From Christiangramia oceanisediminis (GTDB lineage Bacteria > Bacteroidota > Bacteroidia > Flavobacteriales > Flavobacteriaceae): 64,000 bases of DNA. Below the pieces are notes generated by a model, which was given only the letters and a program-made list of their open reading frames with translations, ran no database searches and was not told where the DNA came from. A program made the translations under genes and the position numbers. This document shows positions 22,220 to 31,718 of the stretch, piece after piece. Where the stretch lies: assembly GCF_022570735.2 (NCBI RefSeq), contig NZ_JANCNS010000001.1, forward strand, positions 1,426,001 to 1,490,000. The letters are read 5' to 3'. How positions within the stretch are numbered: position 1 is the first letter of the stretch; each line of letters starts with the position of its first letter.

Positions 22220-24691
22220 TTGATATTGGGCAAATTTACCCTACATAAAACAGGCATACTTCTGCTGTCACTTTTAGTTATAAATGCGTGTAATTCAGTT
22301 TCGCAAGACTTTGGTCAATTTTCCAGGATTCAATCTTTTGATGAAAACTGGCAATTCTTTTTAGGAGATTCTGTGGCTGCTGTCAATTCTGAAAACTGGA
22401 GAGAATTAGACCTGCCTCATGACTGGAGCATAGAAGGGGAATTTGAGCAGGATCATCCGGCTGGCCTGGGTGGAGGTTATCTTCCCGGTGGCATGGGCTG
22501 GTATAAAAAAACCTTTAAAATCCAGGATTCTTCAAAACTTACTTCCATTCAGTTTGACGGAGTTTATATGGATAGCGAGGTTTGGGTGAATGGTGAGTAT
22601 CTTGGAAAACGACCTAACGGATATATTTCTTTTGATTACGATTTAACTCCTTACCTGAAATATGACGGACAGGAAAACGAGATCCTCGTAAAAGTCGATA
22701 ATTCAAAACAACCTAACTCCAGGTGGTACTCAGGATCTGGAATTTACAGGCATGTCTGGCTTAATACAACCAATAAACTGCATGTCGCCAATTGGGGGTC
22801 TTTTGTGACCACTCCAATAGTTTCTGAAGATAGCGCTGCAATTTCCATAGAGTCAATGATTGAGAATGAATATCCGGTTTCAAAGACAGCTACGATTGAA
22901 ACCAGCATTCTTTTTAATGAAGCTGAGATTTCTTCCACAGAGGAAAATTTCAGTTTCGAAGCTAATTCCATCAAAAACATTCAGCAGAGAATAACTATTG
23001 AAACCCCGCAATTATGGTCTATAGACACACCAAATATGTATACAGCAAAAACTAATATAATCATAGATGGTGAGCTGGTAGATTCTTATAAAACTCCTTT
23101 CGGAATACGAACTTTTGAATTCGACCTTGACAAAGGTTTTATTTTGAACGGCGAACAGTTAAAGATCAAGGGAGTTTGCCTTCATCACGATCTTGGTCCT
23201 TTGGGAGCTGCTGTTAATACCAGGGCTATTGAAAGACAGCTGGAGATCATGAAAGACATGGGTGTGAATGGAATACGAACCGCTCATAACCCGCCAACGC
23301 CAGAACTACTGGATCTTTGTGACAGAATGGGTTTTGTCGTGATGGACGAGTCTTATGATATGTGGAACAATACCAAAACCAAATACGATTATGCGAATTA
23401 TTGGAATGAGTGGCATAAGAAAGACCTGGAAGATTTCATAATTCGCGACCGGAATCACCCAAGTATCATTATTTGGAGCATCGGGAACGAGATCCAGGAA
23501 CAATGGAAGGAGCAGGGAGTTAGAACGGCCAGGGAATTAAAAGCCATCGTAAGAGAACTGGACACTACCAGGCCAATTACTGTGGCCATGAATCCACCGG
23601 TGAACATGCCCGATGCCAATGTTACGACTCAGTTTGATACTGCAAAAGTTAGCTTGAATCCTGTTGCGGCTTCCGGTGTACTGGATATAATCGGGTACAA
23701 TTATGCGCATCAAACCTATGAGCATCATCAAAAAAATTTCCCGGAAACTCCCTTTATAGCTACAGAAACAACTTCGGGATTACAAACCAGGGGATATTAT
23801 GAATTTCCTTCAGATACCCTGAAGATCTGGCCGGTTAGATGGGACATCCCGTTTGATGGCGGAAATCCTGATCATACCATTTCAGCCTTCGACCAGGTAA
23901 GGGTACCATGGGGATCCTTGCATGAAACTACCTGGAAGATCATTAAAAAGCATGATTTTCTATCCGGAATGTTCATCTGGACCGGATTCGATTATATAGG
24001 GGAACCCACTCCCTATACATGGCCATCAAGAAGCTCCTATTTTGGGGTGGTAGACCTGGCTGGTTTTCCTAAGGATGTCTATTATATGTACCAGAGCGAA
24101 TGGACAGATAAGGATGTGCTGCATCTACTTCCACACTGGAACTGGGAAAACGGGCAAAGCGTAGATGTATGGGCCTATTATAACAATGCCGATGAGGTTG
24201 AATTATTCGTAAATGGCAAATCCCAGGGAATAAGAAAAAAACAAGGAGATGAGCTTCACGTGATGTGGCGAATTCCGATTGAGGCCGGCACTTTAAAAGC
24301 TGTTTCCAGAAAGGCTGGTAAGATTGTCCTGGAAAAAGAAGTTCATACTGCCGGGGAAGCTTTCGGCCTGAAATTAACTCCAGACCGGGAAACCATCAAT
24401 GCTGATGGCAAGGACCTTTCCTTTATAAAAGTAGAAATAGTAGACGACAAGGGGAATCTTGTTCCAAGAGCTAAAAATCAGTTAAACTTTTCGGTGGAGG
24501 GAGAAGGGAAGATCGTTGGAGTGGCCAGTGGAGACCCTGCAAATCATGAATCTTTTAAGGGAAAAACCCATAAGGCCCTGAATGGAAAATGCCTGGCCAT
24601 CGTTCAGGCGAATAAAAATGCCGGAGCCATAGAGCTTACAGTTTCGGGTGAGGGATTAAAAACAAATACTATTAGTATAACTACAAAATAA
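22220..24691 (+). CDS. GH2 beta-galactosidase-type lipoprotein
   Basis: An 823-residue glycoside hydrolase family 2 enzyme. The N-terminus is a lipoprotein signal (LLVINAC, Cys about residue 24). It is followed by a sugar-binding domain (DLPHDWSIEGEF, GGMGWYKKTF), an Ig-like domain, the TIM barrel (GVCLHHDLGPLGAAVN, GIRTAHNPP) with acid/base Glu in IIWSIGNEIQ and nucleophile region FIATETTS, then C-terminal DUF4982 and invasin-like beta domains. There is no ATG before the signal sequence; translation most likely starts at TTG (22220 or 22226). GH2 also includes beta-glucuronidases and mannosidases, so beta-galactosidase is the best guess. Confidence 0.88.
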   Translation: MILGKFTLHKTGILLLSLLVINACNSVSQDFGQFSRIQSFDENWQFFLGDSVAAVNSENWRELDLPHDWSIEGEFEQDHPAGLGGGYLPGGMGWYKKTFKIQDSSKLTSIQFDGVYMDSEVWVNGEYLGKRPNGYISFDYDLTPYLKYDGQENEILVKVDNSKQPNSRWYSGSGIYRHVWLNTTNKLHVANWGSFVTTPIVSEDSAAISIESMIENEYPVSKTATIETSILFNEAEISSTEENFSFEANSIKNIQQRITIETPQLWSIDTPNMYTAKTNIIIDGELVDSYKTPFGIRTFEFDLDKGFILNGEQLKIKGVCLHHDLGPLGAAVNTRAIERQLEIMKDMGVNGIRTAHNPPTPELLDLCDRMGFVVMDESYDMWNNTKTKYDYANYWNEWHKKDLEDFIIRDRNHPSIIIWSIGNEIQEQWKEQGVRTARELKAIVRELDTTRPITVAMNPPVNMPDANVTTQFDTAKVSLNPVAASGVLDIIGYNYAHQTYEHHQKNFPETPFIATETTSGLQTRGYYEFPSDTLKIWPVRWDIPFDGGNPDHTISAFDQVRVPWGSLHETTWKIIKKHDFLSGMFIWTGFDYIGEPTPYTWPSRSSYFGVVDLAGFPKDVYYMYQSEWTDKDVLHLLPHWNWENGQSVDVWAYYNNADEVELFVNGKSQGIRKKQGDELHVMWRIPIEAGTLKAVSRKAGKIVLEKEVHTAGEAFGLKLTPDRETINADGKDLSFIKVEIVDDKGNLVPRAKNQLNFSVEGEGKIVGVASGDPANHESFKGKTHKALNGKCLAIVQANKNAGAIELTVSGEGLKTNTISITTK

Positions 24692-24789
24692 ATGATCTGG
24701 AGTTACAGCTGAATATGAATTAGTCATAAACTAATTATATAGGAAATATAATTTCACAAGTAATTCCGAATTTTATAAAAACCACTGAG

Positions 24790-27180
24790 ATGAAAATATA
24801 TAAGGAGACCTCTCTTTTATTCGTTCTTATTTGCTGTCTTGGAAGCCTTCTTCCATTGAATGCCCAACTTCAAAACAATAATGTTCTGAATGAACCGCCA
24901 GACATTAGCAAGGATTTTGAAGATTATCGAAACACCTATTATCTGGCTGATGAGCTGGTTGATTTTGATCCCGAAACGGGAAAAGGAACGATCAAATACA
25001 TCAGGCATAATTTTTCCACTAGCCAGGCCTTCAACAATATGTTAAGCAGGCTTAGCCCGGCAGGGGCTAATGAATTTCCTTCCACAGAATATGCTGCACA
25101 GCCGGAATTGCCATTTTCGCTTCAGTTTGTATCAGATAGAACCATCAGGCTGAAAATGACTTCGGGTCCCCAGTTCAGAAAAGAAGAGCCTTCTCTTATG
25201 CTGGTCGACGGAAAGGCGCCTACAAACCGATCTTCCTGGAAGTATAGTAAAATTGAAGGAGGGCATAAATACTCCAATTCCAATGGGTCTGTGACCATTC
25301 AGGAAAAGCCCTGGAAGGTCTCATTTTTCGATGCTGAAGGCAAAATGCTTACCAGTACACAACATTTAAGTGATTTTTCTAATACCTATACCCCGGTTAC
25401 TCCATTCTCATTCGTGCGCAGGGCCGATGACTATTCCAAGAGTATGGACGCGGTTTTTTCACTGTCTCCAGATGAAAAGATCTTTGGCCTGGGAGAATCT
25501 TTTACCCAGTTTAACAAGCGCGGGCAGAAGGTGGTCTTATGGACCGATGATGCCAACGGCGTTCAGAATGAAACTATGTACAAGCCAATTCCTTTCTATA
25601 TGAGTAGCCGTGGATATGGCGTTTTTATGCATACTTCTTCTCCGATATCGGTGGATTTTGGGAAGTATTTCAATGCAGCAAACTCCATGTATATAGGGGA
25701 TGACGAGGCCGATCTTTTTATTTTTCTTGGTGAGCCGAAGCACATCCTGGATGAATATACCGATCTAACAGGAAAAGCCGAAATGCCACCGCTCTGGTCC
25801 TTTGGCTTCTGGATGAGCAGGATCACTTATTTTTCTGAAGAAGAAGGGCGCGAAATAGCCAGGAACTTAAGAAAATATGAAATTCCGAGTGATGTCATCC
25901 ATTTTGATACCGGCTGGTTCGATGTGGACTGGCGTAACAATTATGAGTTTGCTGAGGACAGGTTCGACGATCCGGTAGATATGATGGCCGATCTCAAAGA
26001 GGATGGTTTTCATGTTTCCCTTTGGCAGTTACCATATTTTACACCTAAGAATTCCTTATTTGACGAAATTGTGGAGAATGGATATGCCGTTAAGGATAAA
26101 AAAGGTAACATTCCTTACGAAGATGCCGTACTGGATTTCTCCAATCCTGAAACCGTTGAATGGTATCAAGATAAACTGAAGAAATTGTTCGAGCAGGGAG
26201 TTGGGGTCTTTAAGGTAGATTTTGGAGAAGCGGCGCCTGCCAGCGGAATTTACCATTCCGGCAGAACGGGATTTTATGAGCATAACCTGTACCCATTGAG
26301 ATATAATAAAACCGTAGCAGAGATCACAAAAGAAGTGAAAGGCTACAGCCTTATCTGGGCGAGAAGTACCTGGGCCGGGAGTCAGCGTTATCCGTTGCAC
26401 TGGGGTGGTGATGCGGCAACCTCCAATACGGCCATGTCAGCCACATTGCGCGGCGGACTATCTTTGGGACTTAGCGGCTTTAGTTTCTGGAGTCATGATG
26501 TGGGAGGTTTTACCACTGCTTCCCCAGAGGATGTTTACCGAAGATGGACGCCATTTGGAATGCTTACTTCTCACGTTCGTAGCCATGGGGAACCGCCTAC
26601 TGAACCCTGGGAATTCAGCGAAGGATTCCTGGAGGATTTCCGAAAGGCCGATAACATGCGTTACCGCCTGATGCCGTACATCTATGCTCAGGCCAAATTA
26701 TCTTCAGAAAATGGCCTCCCAATGCTTCGAGCCATGTTCGTGGAATATCCGGATGATCCCGGCTCATGGCTGGTGGATGATCAGTACCTGTTTGGCTCAG
26801 ATATGCTGGTTGCTCCATTGTTTGAAGAGGTAACTGGACGCCATGTATACTTACCGCCGGGTACCTGGATCGACTATCAAACCAATAAAGAATACCAGGG
26901 TGGATGGCATAAGATAGAAGCCGGTGAGATCCCTATTGTGGTATTGGTAAAAGATGGAAGTGTAATTCCTCATATCGAATTAGCTCAGTCTACGAAAGAT
27001 ATGGATTGGAGTGAGCTGGATTTGAAGGTGTATGCTTCAGATGATACAAATTCGGCCAAAGCTCAGATCTACCTCCCAGATAGCGAAAAGGTTGAAACCA
27101 TCGAGCTTTCAAGAGAAAATGGCAGGTTCAGCATTCAAATCAATCCTTATAGTTCAAAGGTTGATTTCAATGTTCAATAG
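24790..27180 (+). CDS. GH31 alpha-xylosidase-type glycosidase
   Basis: A 796-residue secreted enzyme with a signal peptide (LLFVLICCLGSLLPLNAQ) and the GH31 layout: N-terminal beta-sandwich (about 60-310), (beta/alpha)8 barrel beginning at PPLWSFGFWMSR, the nucleophile in VFKVDFGEAAP, the acid/base region LHWGGDAATSN and C-terminal beta domains. HFDTGWFDVDW and KVDFGE resemble alpha-xylosidases such as YicI more than alpha-glucosidases. This suggests removal of alpha-xylosyl side chains from xyloglucan-like oligosaccharides together with the adjacent GH2 galactosidase. Substrate is inference from motifs. Confidence 0.85.
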   Translation: MKIYKETSLLFVLICCLGSLLPLNAQLQNNNVLNEPPDISKDFEDYRNTYYLADELVDFDPETGKGTIKYIRHNFSTSQAFNNMLSRLSPAGANEFPSTEYAAQPELPFSLQFVSDRTIRLKMTSGPQFRKEEPSLMLVDGKAPTNRSSWKYSKIEGGHKYSNSNGSVTIQEKPWKVSFFDAEGKMLTSTQHLSDFSNTYTPVTPFSFVRRADDYSKSMDAVFSLSPDEKIFGLGESFTQFNKRGQKVVLWTDDANGVQNETMYKPIPFYMSSRGYGVFMHTSSPISVDFGKYFNAANSMYIGDDEADLFIFLGEPKHILDEYTDLTGKAEMPPLWSFGFWMSRITYFSEEEGREIARNLRKYEIPSDVIHFDTGWFDVDWRNNYEFAEDRFDDPVDMMADLKEDGFHVSLWQLPYFTPKNSLFDEIVENGYAVKDKKGNIPYEDAVLDFSNPETVEWYQDKLKKLFEQGVGVFKVDFGEAAPASGIYHSGRTGFYEHNLYPLRYNKTVAEITKEVKGYSLIWARSTWAGSQRYPLHWGGDAATSNTAMSATLRGGLSLGLSGFSFWSHDVGGFTTASPEDVYRRWTPFGMLTSHVRSHGEPPTEPWEFSEGFLEDFRKADNMRYRLMPYIYAQAKLSSENGLPMLRAMFVEYPDDPGSWLVDDQYLFGSDMLVAPLFEEVTGRHVYLPPGTWIDYQTNKEYQGGWHKIEAGEIPIVVLVKDGSVIPHIELAQSTKDMDWSELDLKVYASDDTNSAKAQIYLPDSEKVETIELSRENGRFSIQINPYSSKVDFNVQ

Positions 27181-27237
27181 AATAAATAAGTATTAAACTG
27201 TAGGATGGCTGCAGGTTCTGTTCTATTATGGTCTGCA

Positions 27238-28068
27238 TTAATGAACTTGCGGTTCATAAATAAGCCTTAAAAATGAACTGAATCGTTCTTCATCCCGGTT
27301 TAATGAAATTCCGGGTACTATTCCTATCTTAAGAGAGTTTTTAATTTCCAACCGCATTTGTGGCCGTAGAACAGTATTTAGTTTACCATCTTTAATGAGT
27401 TGATTGACTTCCAGGCCAATAAAATTTCCGGTTCCGGGGATCATATAATGCAGGTTACTGTTAATTTCGTAAGCTGTATAATCGTCGTGGCCGCCCCAAC
27501 CAGAAAAGAATCTTGGGCCGGTATAAATGAGTCCATGCCACTCGTTGGTAAAACGTTTGGCGGCTATAAAGAACGGATTTACCAGCACACCCTGGGATAG
27601 ATTATTAAACTGCATGGAGTTTAAATCTGTAAATTCTAATTCTGTTATCGTACCAATAGCGAGAGAGGTTTGCCATTTTTCTGATACTAGAAAAGTATAC
27701 TGCCCCGCAAGTTTAAGGCTTTCAATGCGGTCATTTGGTCTCGTGGTCCCATTGCGATTCAGTGAATTTCGGCTAAAGAGGGTAACGGGGATTTCAACTT
27801 CAAGGCCAAGCCTGTCTGCCACGGCCCATTCATATTCCACCAGGAATTCGTAGGCATCAAAATCAAGGTTATCGGTAATTCCGGCTCCAATGTTCCATTC
27901 TCGTTCTCCTTTCCTCGCGCCTAAATCCCTTATAAGATCGATATAAAGAGGTTCAGCATGTTGTAATTTTAGAGGAAGCTCTTTTTCTGTAGCTTCCTGT
28001 GACTGTATAGGATTTGTTAAGAATAAAAAACAGCCTATGGTGAATGGCAATAAAAATAGCTTCTTCAT
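27238..28068 (-). CDS. Predicted outer-membrane beta-barrel protein (HAEPLYIDLIRDLGARKGE type)
   Basis: A 276-residue protein with a signal peptide (LFLLPFTIGCFLFLTNPIQSQ), the conspicuous segment HAEPLYIDLIRDLGARKGE and then regular amphipathic strands (EWNIGAGITDNLD, YEFLVEYEWAV, LKLAGQYTFLV, LRPQMRLEIKNSLKIGIVPG). It ends in a strand with an aromatic near the C-terminus, as in outer-membrane barrels. I recognise the segment from other flavobacterial proteins but know no function. The gene follows the kinase gene with its own 71-bp spacer. That spacer contains the same phased ATTTTAAT repeats as the response-regulator promoter, so it is a likely target of the adjacent two-component system. 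Confidence 0.65.
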   Translation of the reverse strand: MKKLFLLPFTIGCFLFLTNPIQSQEATEKELPLKLQHAEPLYIDLIRDLGARKGEREWNIGAGITDNLDFDAYEFLVEYEWAVADRLGLEVEIPVTLFSRNSLNRNGTTRPNDRIESLKLAGQYTFLVSEKWQTSLAIGTITELEFTDLNSMQFNNLSQGVLVNPFFIAAKRFTNEWHGLIYTGPRFFSGWGGHDDYTAYEINSNLHYMIPGTGNFIGLEVNQLIKDGKLNTVLRPQMRLEIKNSLKIGIVPGISLNRDEERFSSFLRLIYEPQVH

Positions 28069-28105
28069 GTGATCGATAGATTTTAAGCAAAGAAGCTATG
28101 CCGGA

Positions 28106-28135
28106 ATTAAAATCTTTTTAAATACAGATTAAAAT
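28106..28135 (-). promoter_or_regulatory. Phased ATTTTAAT repeats upstream of the beta-barrel gene
   Basis: On the minus strand, ATTTTAAT occurs at 28135-28128 and 28113-28106, 22 bp apart, with a degenerate copy (TATTTAAA) midway at the 11-bp phase. The nearest repeat is 38 bp upstream of the start codon. This is the arrangement expected for an OmpR-family operator. Confidence 0.5.
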
Positions 28136-28139
28136 GCGA

Positions 28140-29510
28140 TTAGAACCGGGAGGCATTTGGCAATATAATCTTAACTGAAGTGCCTTTATGTTCTTGAGAA
28201 GAAATGTTAATTTCTCCCTTGTGCAGTTGAATAATATTGTGAGCCAGGGCCAGGCCAATTCCGTAGCCTTTTTGTGATTTAGCATTTTCACCCCGAAAGA
28301 AAGTGGTGAAAACTTCTTCCATTTCGGTTGAAACTATTCCTATACCCGCGTCCGTGACCTCAATTATGGTAGTTTTAATTGTTGATTTTAGTCGAATAAC
28401 CACTGTTTCTTCAAATGAGTATTTTAATGCATTATTTATAATATTGGTAAGTGCAATTTCAATCCAAAGGATATTACCAAGTATCTCAAACGAATCTTCC
28501 CTAAGGTCTGCAGAATTCTGATATTCGAGTCTTACGCGGTTTTGTTTTTGTAAATCGTTGGCAGTAATGGCAATTCGTTGCACGAGCTCGTCAACCCTGA
28601 AAACAAGAAAATTTTCCTCAGGCCTTGTTTCATGAACATCCGAGAGTTGCAGAAGACTGGTTAAAAGTTCATTTAAATGTTCGGCTTGCTGGTGAATTTT
28701 TTTAATGGAATTATGAGACTCACTCTTTTCTCTCTGAAGAACATATTCAGATTCTCCAAGAATAACGGTTAAAGGGGTTCTTAGCTCGTGGGAAGCATTG
28801 TGAATGAATTGTTTTTGGGAGTTGAAGGCTGTTTGAATACGCGAAAGCATTTTATTGAATGTTTTCGCTAATCTTGAAATTTCATCCTTTCCTCCGGGCT
28901 CCTTGAGACGTAAATTAAGGTTACTGGCGCTTATTGTTTCTGCCTTGTTTATGATTGATCTTATAGGTTTTAGGATTATTTCTGCAAAAATCAGAGAAAC
29001 CACGAGTATTAAGATGAGACTTATCAGGACGATTATGGAAAGTGTTCTAATTAGAAAGCCTAACTGCTGTGTTCCTTCTATGTCTTCTGCACTAAGAATT
29101 ATGATGAAATCTCCCTGGTTATCTTTATAATATATAGCGGTAGCCGGTTTGCCATCAGTCTTAAAAAAAGTATGGGTATTCTCTAAAGTTTTTTGAAATA
29201 CTTCTTCATTAAAACCTGGGTAATCAAAGGCTTCATTATCGATTCTATTATTGTTTAGTTTAAAAAAAGTCTCGTTCTCTCCCGGGAGTGATTTAAAGTG
29301 TTGTAGCGTTAAACGTTGATATTTGGTTTCACTTAGTTCATCTTCCTCCAACGAAATTTCTGCCGCGATATAAGCGCGATCAAGAAGTCTTTTATTGAAT
29401 TGTTGCTGCATATTTGCGGCTACCAGGAAATAAATAAATATCGCAACTAAGGCAATGATCCCGGTGCATATTAAGGAGAATGTTGCCGCTATTTTAAATT
29501 TTAACTTCAA
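28140..29510 (-). CDS. Two-component sensor histidine kinase (HisKA type)
   Basis: A 456-residue inner-membrane kinase: span 1 (about 8-30), an extracytoplasmic sensor of about 115 residues, span 2 (about 152-176), HAMP, then HisKA with the phospho-acceptor in FIHNASHELRTPLTVI (about residue 240). The HATPase_c part has the N-box NIINNALKYS, G1 VTDAGIGI and G2 GYGIGLALAHN. The start overlaps the response-regulator stop by 4 bp, so the two are a cognate pair. The sensor domain is not recognised; the putative target gene encodes an envelope protein, which points to an envelope signal. Confidence 0.93.
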   Translation of the reverse strand: MKLKFKIAATFSLICTGIIALVAIFIYFLVAANMQQQFNKRLLDRAYIAAEISLEEDELSETKYQRLTLQHFKSLPGENETFFKLNNNRIDNEAFDYPGFNEEVFQKTLENTHTFFKTDGKPATAIYYKDNQGDFIIILSAEDIEGTQQLGFLIRTLSIIVLISLILILVVSLIFAEIILKPIRSIINKAETISASNLNLRLKEPGGKDEISRLAKTFNKMLSRIQTAFNSQKQFIHNASHELRTPLTVILGESEYVLQREKSESHNSIKKIHQQAEHLNELLTSLLQLSDVHETRPEENFLVFRVDELVQRIAITANDLQKQNRVRLEYQNSADLREDSFEILGNILWIEIALTNIINNALKYSFEETVVIRLKSTIKTTIIEVTDAGIGIVSTEMEEVFTTFFRGENAKSQKGYGIGLALAHNIIQLHKGEINISSQEHKGTSVKIILPNASRF

Positions 29511-30196
29511 GATCTAATTACGTATCCCATCCCAATAATGGTATGGATTATTCGATTATCGGGAGTATCGTTGATTTTCTTCCTAAGGTAATTAATATAC
29601 ACATCTACCACGTTGGTGCCTAAATCGTAATCTACCCCCCAAACTTTTTCGAGAATATTTTCCCTTGACAGAACCCGGTCTTTATTTTCAAGTAAGTATT
29701 TAAGTAATTTAAATTCTGTCGCGGTAAGTTTTATTTCGGTATTAGCCCTGTACACTTTTTTTTCTCTGTCATTAAGGCTCAGGTTTTGAAATCCAAGAGT
29801 TTTAGCAGATTTATGATCGTGATCTGTGTTGCGTTTATCCAGGCGACGCTTAAGGGCGTTAATCCTGGCTTTGATTTCCTCTATCTTAAAGGGCTTAACA
29901 ATATAATCATCGGCTCCCATATTTAATCCCTTTACCAGCATTTCTGTGGTATTTAATGCAGTTAATAAAATTACCGGAGTCGTATTCTTATTAAGTTGAA
30001 GTTGTTCTAGAACCTCTAATCCTGATAGCTCTGGAAGCATGATATCCAAAAGGATAAGATCATAGTTATTGGACAGTGCAGCGTCTAAGCCCATTTTGCC
30101 ATTTGTGGCAATCCCTATTTTATGGTTATCCTCAGATAAACACCTGTGCAGGAGGGATGCCACATTTGGCTCATCTTCAACTAATAAAATATTCAT
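29507..30196 (-). CDS. OmpR-family response regulator
   Basis: A 229-residue transcription factor. The receiver domain (1 to about 118) has the acidic pair VEDEP, phospho-acceptor Asp in LILLDIMLPELSG, the Thr of VILLTALNT and Lys in YIVKPFK. The C-terminal winged helix (about 135-229) shows LTATEFKLLKYLLENKDRVLSRENIL and VVDVYINYLRKKI. It is the first gene of a regulator-kinase operon. Its upstream region has two ATTTTAAT half-sites one helical turn apart, suggesting autoregulation. Confidence 0.94.
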   Translation of the reverse strand: MNILLVEDEPNVASLLHRCLSEDNHKIGIATNGKMGLDAALSNNYDLILLDIMLPELSGLEVLEQLQLNKNTTPVILLTALNTTEMLVKGLNMGADDYIVKPFKIEEIKARINALKRRLDKRNTDHDHKSAKTLGFQNLSLNDREKKVYRANTEIKLTATEFKLLKYLLENKDRVLSRENILEKVWGVDYDLGTNVVDVYINYLRKKINDTPDNRIIHTIIGMGYVIRS

Positions 30197-30230
30197 AAGC
30201 CTAAAATTGTAAAATTATCTTATTGTAAAG

Positions 30231-30249
30231 ATTAAAATGGCATTAAAAT
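30231..30249 (-). promoter_or_regulatory. Phased ATTTTAAT repeats upstream of the response regulator
   Basis: Minus strand ATTTTAAT-GCC-ATTTTAAT: two identical octamers 11 bp apart, 35 bp upstream of the regulator start. They match the octamers before the neighbouring beta-barrel gene in sequence, orientation and distance. Confidence 0.55.
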
Positions 30250-30353
30250 TCTAAATGCATAATAATTTAGGAAAGGCTGTAAGGAGGGAAGGATGAATTA
30301 ATCAAAACTAAATCTTTATTCAAAATCTCCGCATTCGCATCGGGGTTATTTTT

Positions 30354-31718
30354 TCAGTTTTTTATAACAGGCGGAGTGGCCAAAGTATATGGAACCGTAT
30401 CAAAGCTTTTTACCCTCTTCCTATGTTTGCTGAATTTAATAAGTTGAATAATGAAGATAATTAAAAAGGGTATGAGAGCTATACATATAAAAATCATTTC
30501 CCAGTTAAAATGCATCTTTAATACGCCAAGTAAACCAGCTCCAATTGCTCTTCCCATATTCGATAAGGCCATATATAAAGTGAACTGGGTCGCTGCTACC
30601 GTTTTCCAGCACAGGTGCATGGCCGAGGCAAAAATGCCAATACACAAAAAAGTATAAAGCGTATAGTAGGATAAAATAAAGGCTATTGCCACAATGCTGC
30701 TTGACCAAAGATTGGTCATGAAAGCAAAAGACGTGATCAGGCTGGTTGTAAAAATCAGGTAAATACTCAGCATTTTGATCTTACCAAAATAATCTACAAG
30801 ATAACCACCGAGTAACATTCCTAAGACTCCGCCAATTACGGTAGTGATGGACAGAATGTTTGAAAAATGAGAATTATCCCAGCCTAATTCCTGGATGCTG
30901 AATATTGGAAGCAGTGTATCTACCAGTCCGAACATGATGCCCAGTAAAAAAATTCCAAGGCATAAAATAAGGCTGGACTTTAGGACCACAACTCGATAAA
31001 GATTTTTAAGAATCCTGCCCCAGCTTTTCACCTGTATCATTTTCGAATGCCTGGAAATCTTACCCCTGGTCCATGGAAGCATTTTTTCACCTTGTCGTTC
31101 CCTGAAGTATATGGGGGAAATCATGATACAGGCAACTACTATGGATAATGAAGAAACCGCCAGGCTAAAACCGATATTGTTGATTAGCCAGGTCCCGATG
31201 ATCAGGGAGGCTGAAATTCCTACTGTTTTAGAGCCCCACATGAGGCCGTTGGCCCGGGCCTGTTCTTTCGCCGGAATCACTTCTACAGCCATGCCGTCTG
31301 TAGCCACATCCTGGAAGGCTCCAAAGAAATTTACCAGGAAACCGACCATCATTAATCCACTAAGGTTATTAAGTGGATCTTCCACCATTCCAAGAAAAAG
31401 AAAACTAAGAATAAGGCCTAGCTGGCCGAATATCACCCAGGGACGTTTACGGCCCATCGATAAATAAGTGAACCTATCCATTAAAGGAGCGATTATAATT
31501 TTAAAACTCCATGGAATTAACATGACACTCACCAGGGAAGCAATTTCAAGAGCCGACCTGCCATTCATCGCCAGCCAGGCGGGAAGGGCAAAATAAGTAA
31601 TGCCTTCTGGAATACCCTGCGCTGTGTATAGCGCTGAAAATGTAAAGTAACGCGCCCTCGAATTATCGCTTAGGCTTCTGGTTTGAGCTTCTTTTATCCT
31701 TCGAATTTTCTTCTTCAT
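30354..31718 (-). CDS. MFS transporter, AmpG/acetyl-CoA-transporter-like
   Basis: A 454-residue membrane protein with about 12 spans. Landmarks are YTAQGIPEGITYFALPAWLA in span 1, the loop PLMDRFTYLSMGRKRPWVIFGQ between spans 2 and 3 (D-R-x-G/R-R-K/R-P-W signature) and FGAFQDVATDGMAVEVIP in span 4, typical of the AmpG/PAT branch. AmpG imports muropeptides, but related proteins carry other cargo, so the substrate is open. It has a charged N-terminal tail before the first span. It is monocistronic, between two signalling operons. Confidence 0.8.
   Translation of the reverse strand: MKKKIRRIKEAQTRSLSDNSRARYFTFSALYTAQGIPEGITYFALPAWLAMNGRSALEIASLVSVMLIPWSFKIIIAPLMDRFTYLSMGRKRPWVIFGQLGLILSFLFLGMVEDPLNNLSGLMMVGFLVNFFGAFQDVATDGMAVEVIPAKEQARANGLMWGSKTVGISASLIIGTWLINNIGFSLAVSSLSIVVACIMISPIYFRERQGEKMLPWTRGKISRHSKMIQVKSWGRILKNLYRVVVLKSSLILCLGIFLLGIMFGLVDTLLPIFSIQELGWDNSHFSNILSITTVIGGVLGMLLGGYLVDYFGKIKMLSIYLIFTTSLITSFAFMTNLWSSSIVAIAFILSYYTLYTFLCIGIFASAMHLCWKTVAATQFTLYMALSNMGRAIGAGLLGVLKMHFNWEMIFICIALIPFLIIFIIQLIKFSKHRKRVKSFDTVPYTLATPPVIKN

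Noticed and set aside
20666-27180. Complete polysaccharide utilisation locus with SusC/SusD
   Set aside because: No TonB-dependent receptor or SusD-like gene is present in or near this stretch.
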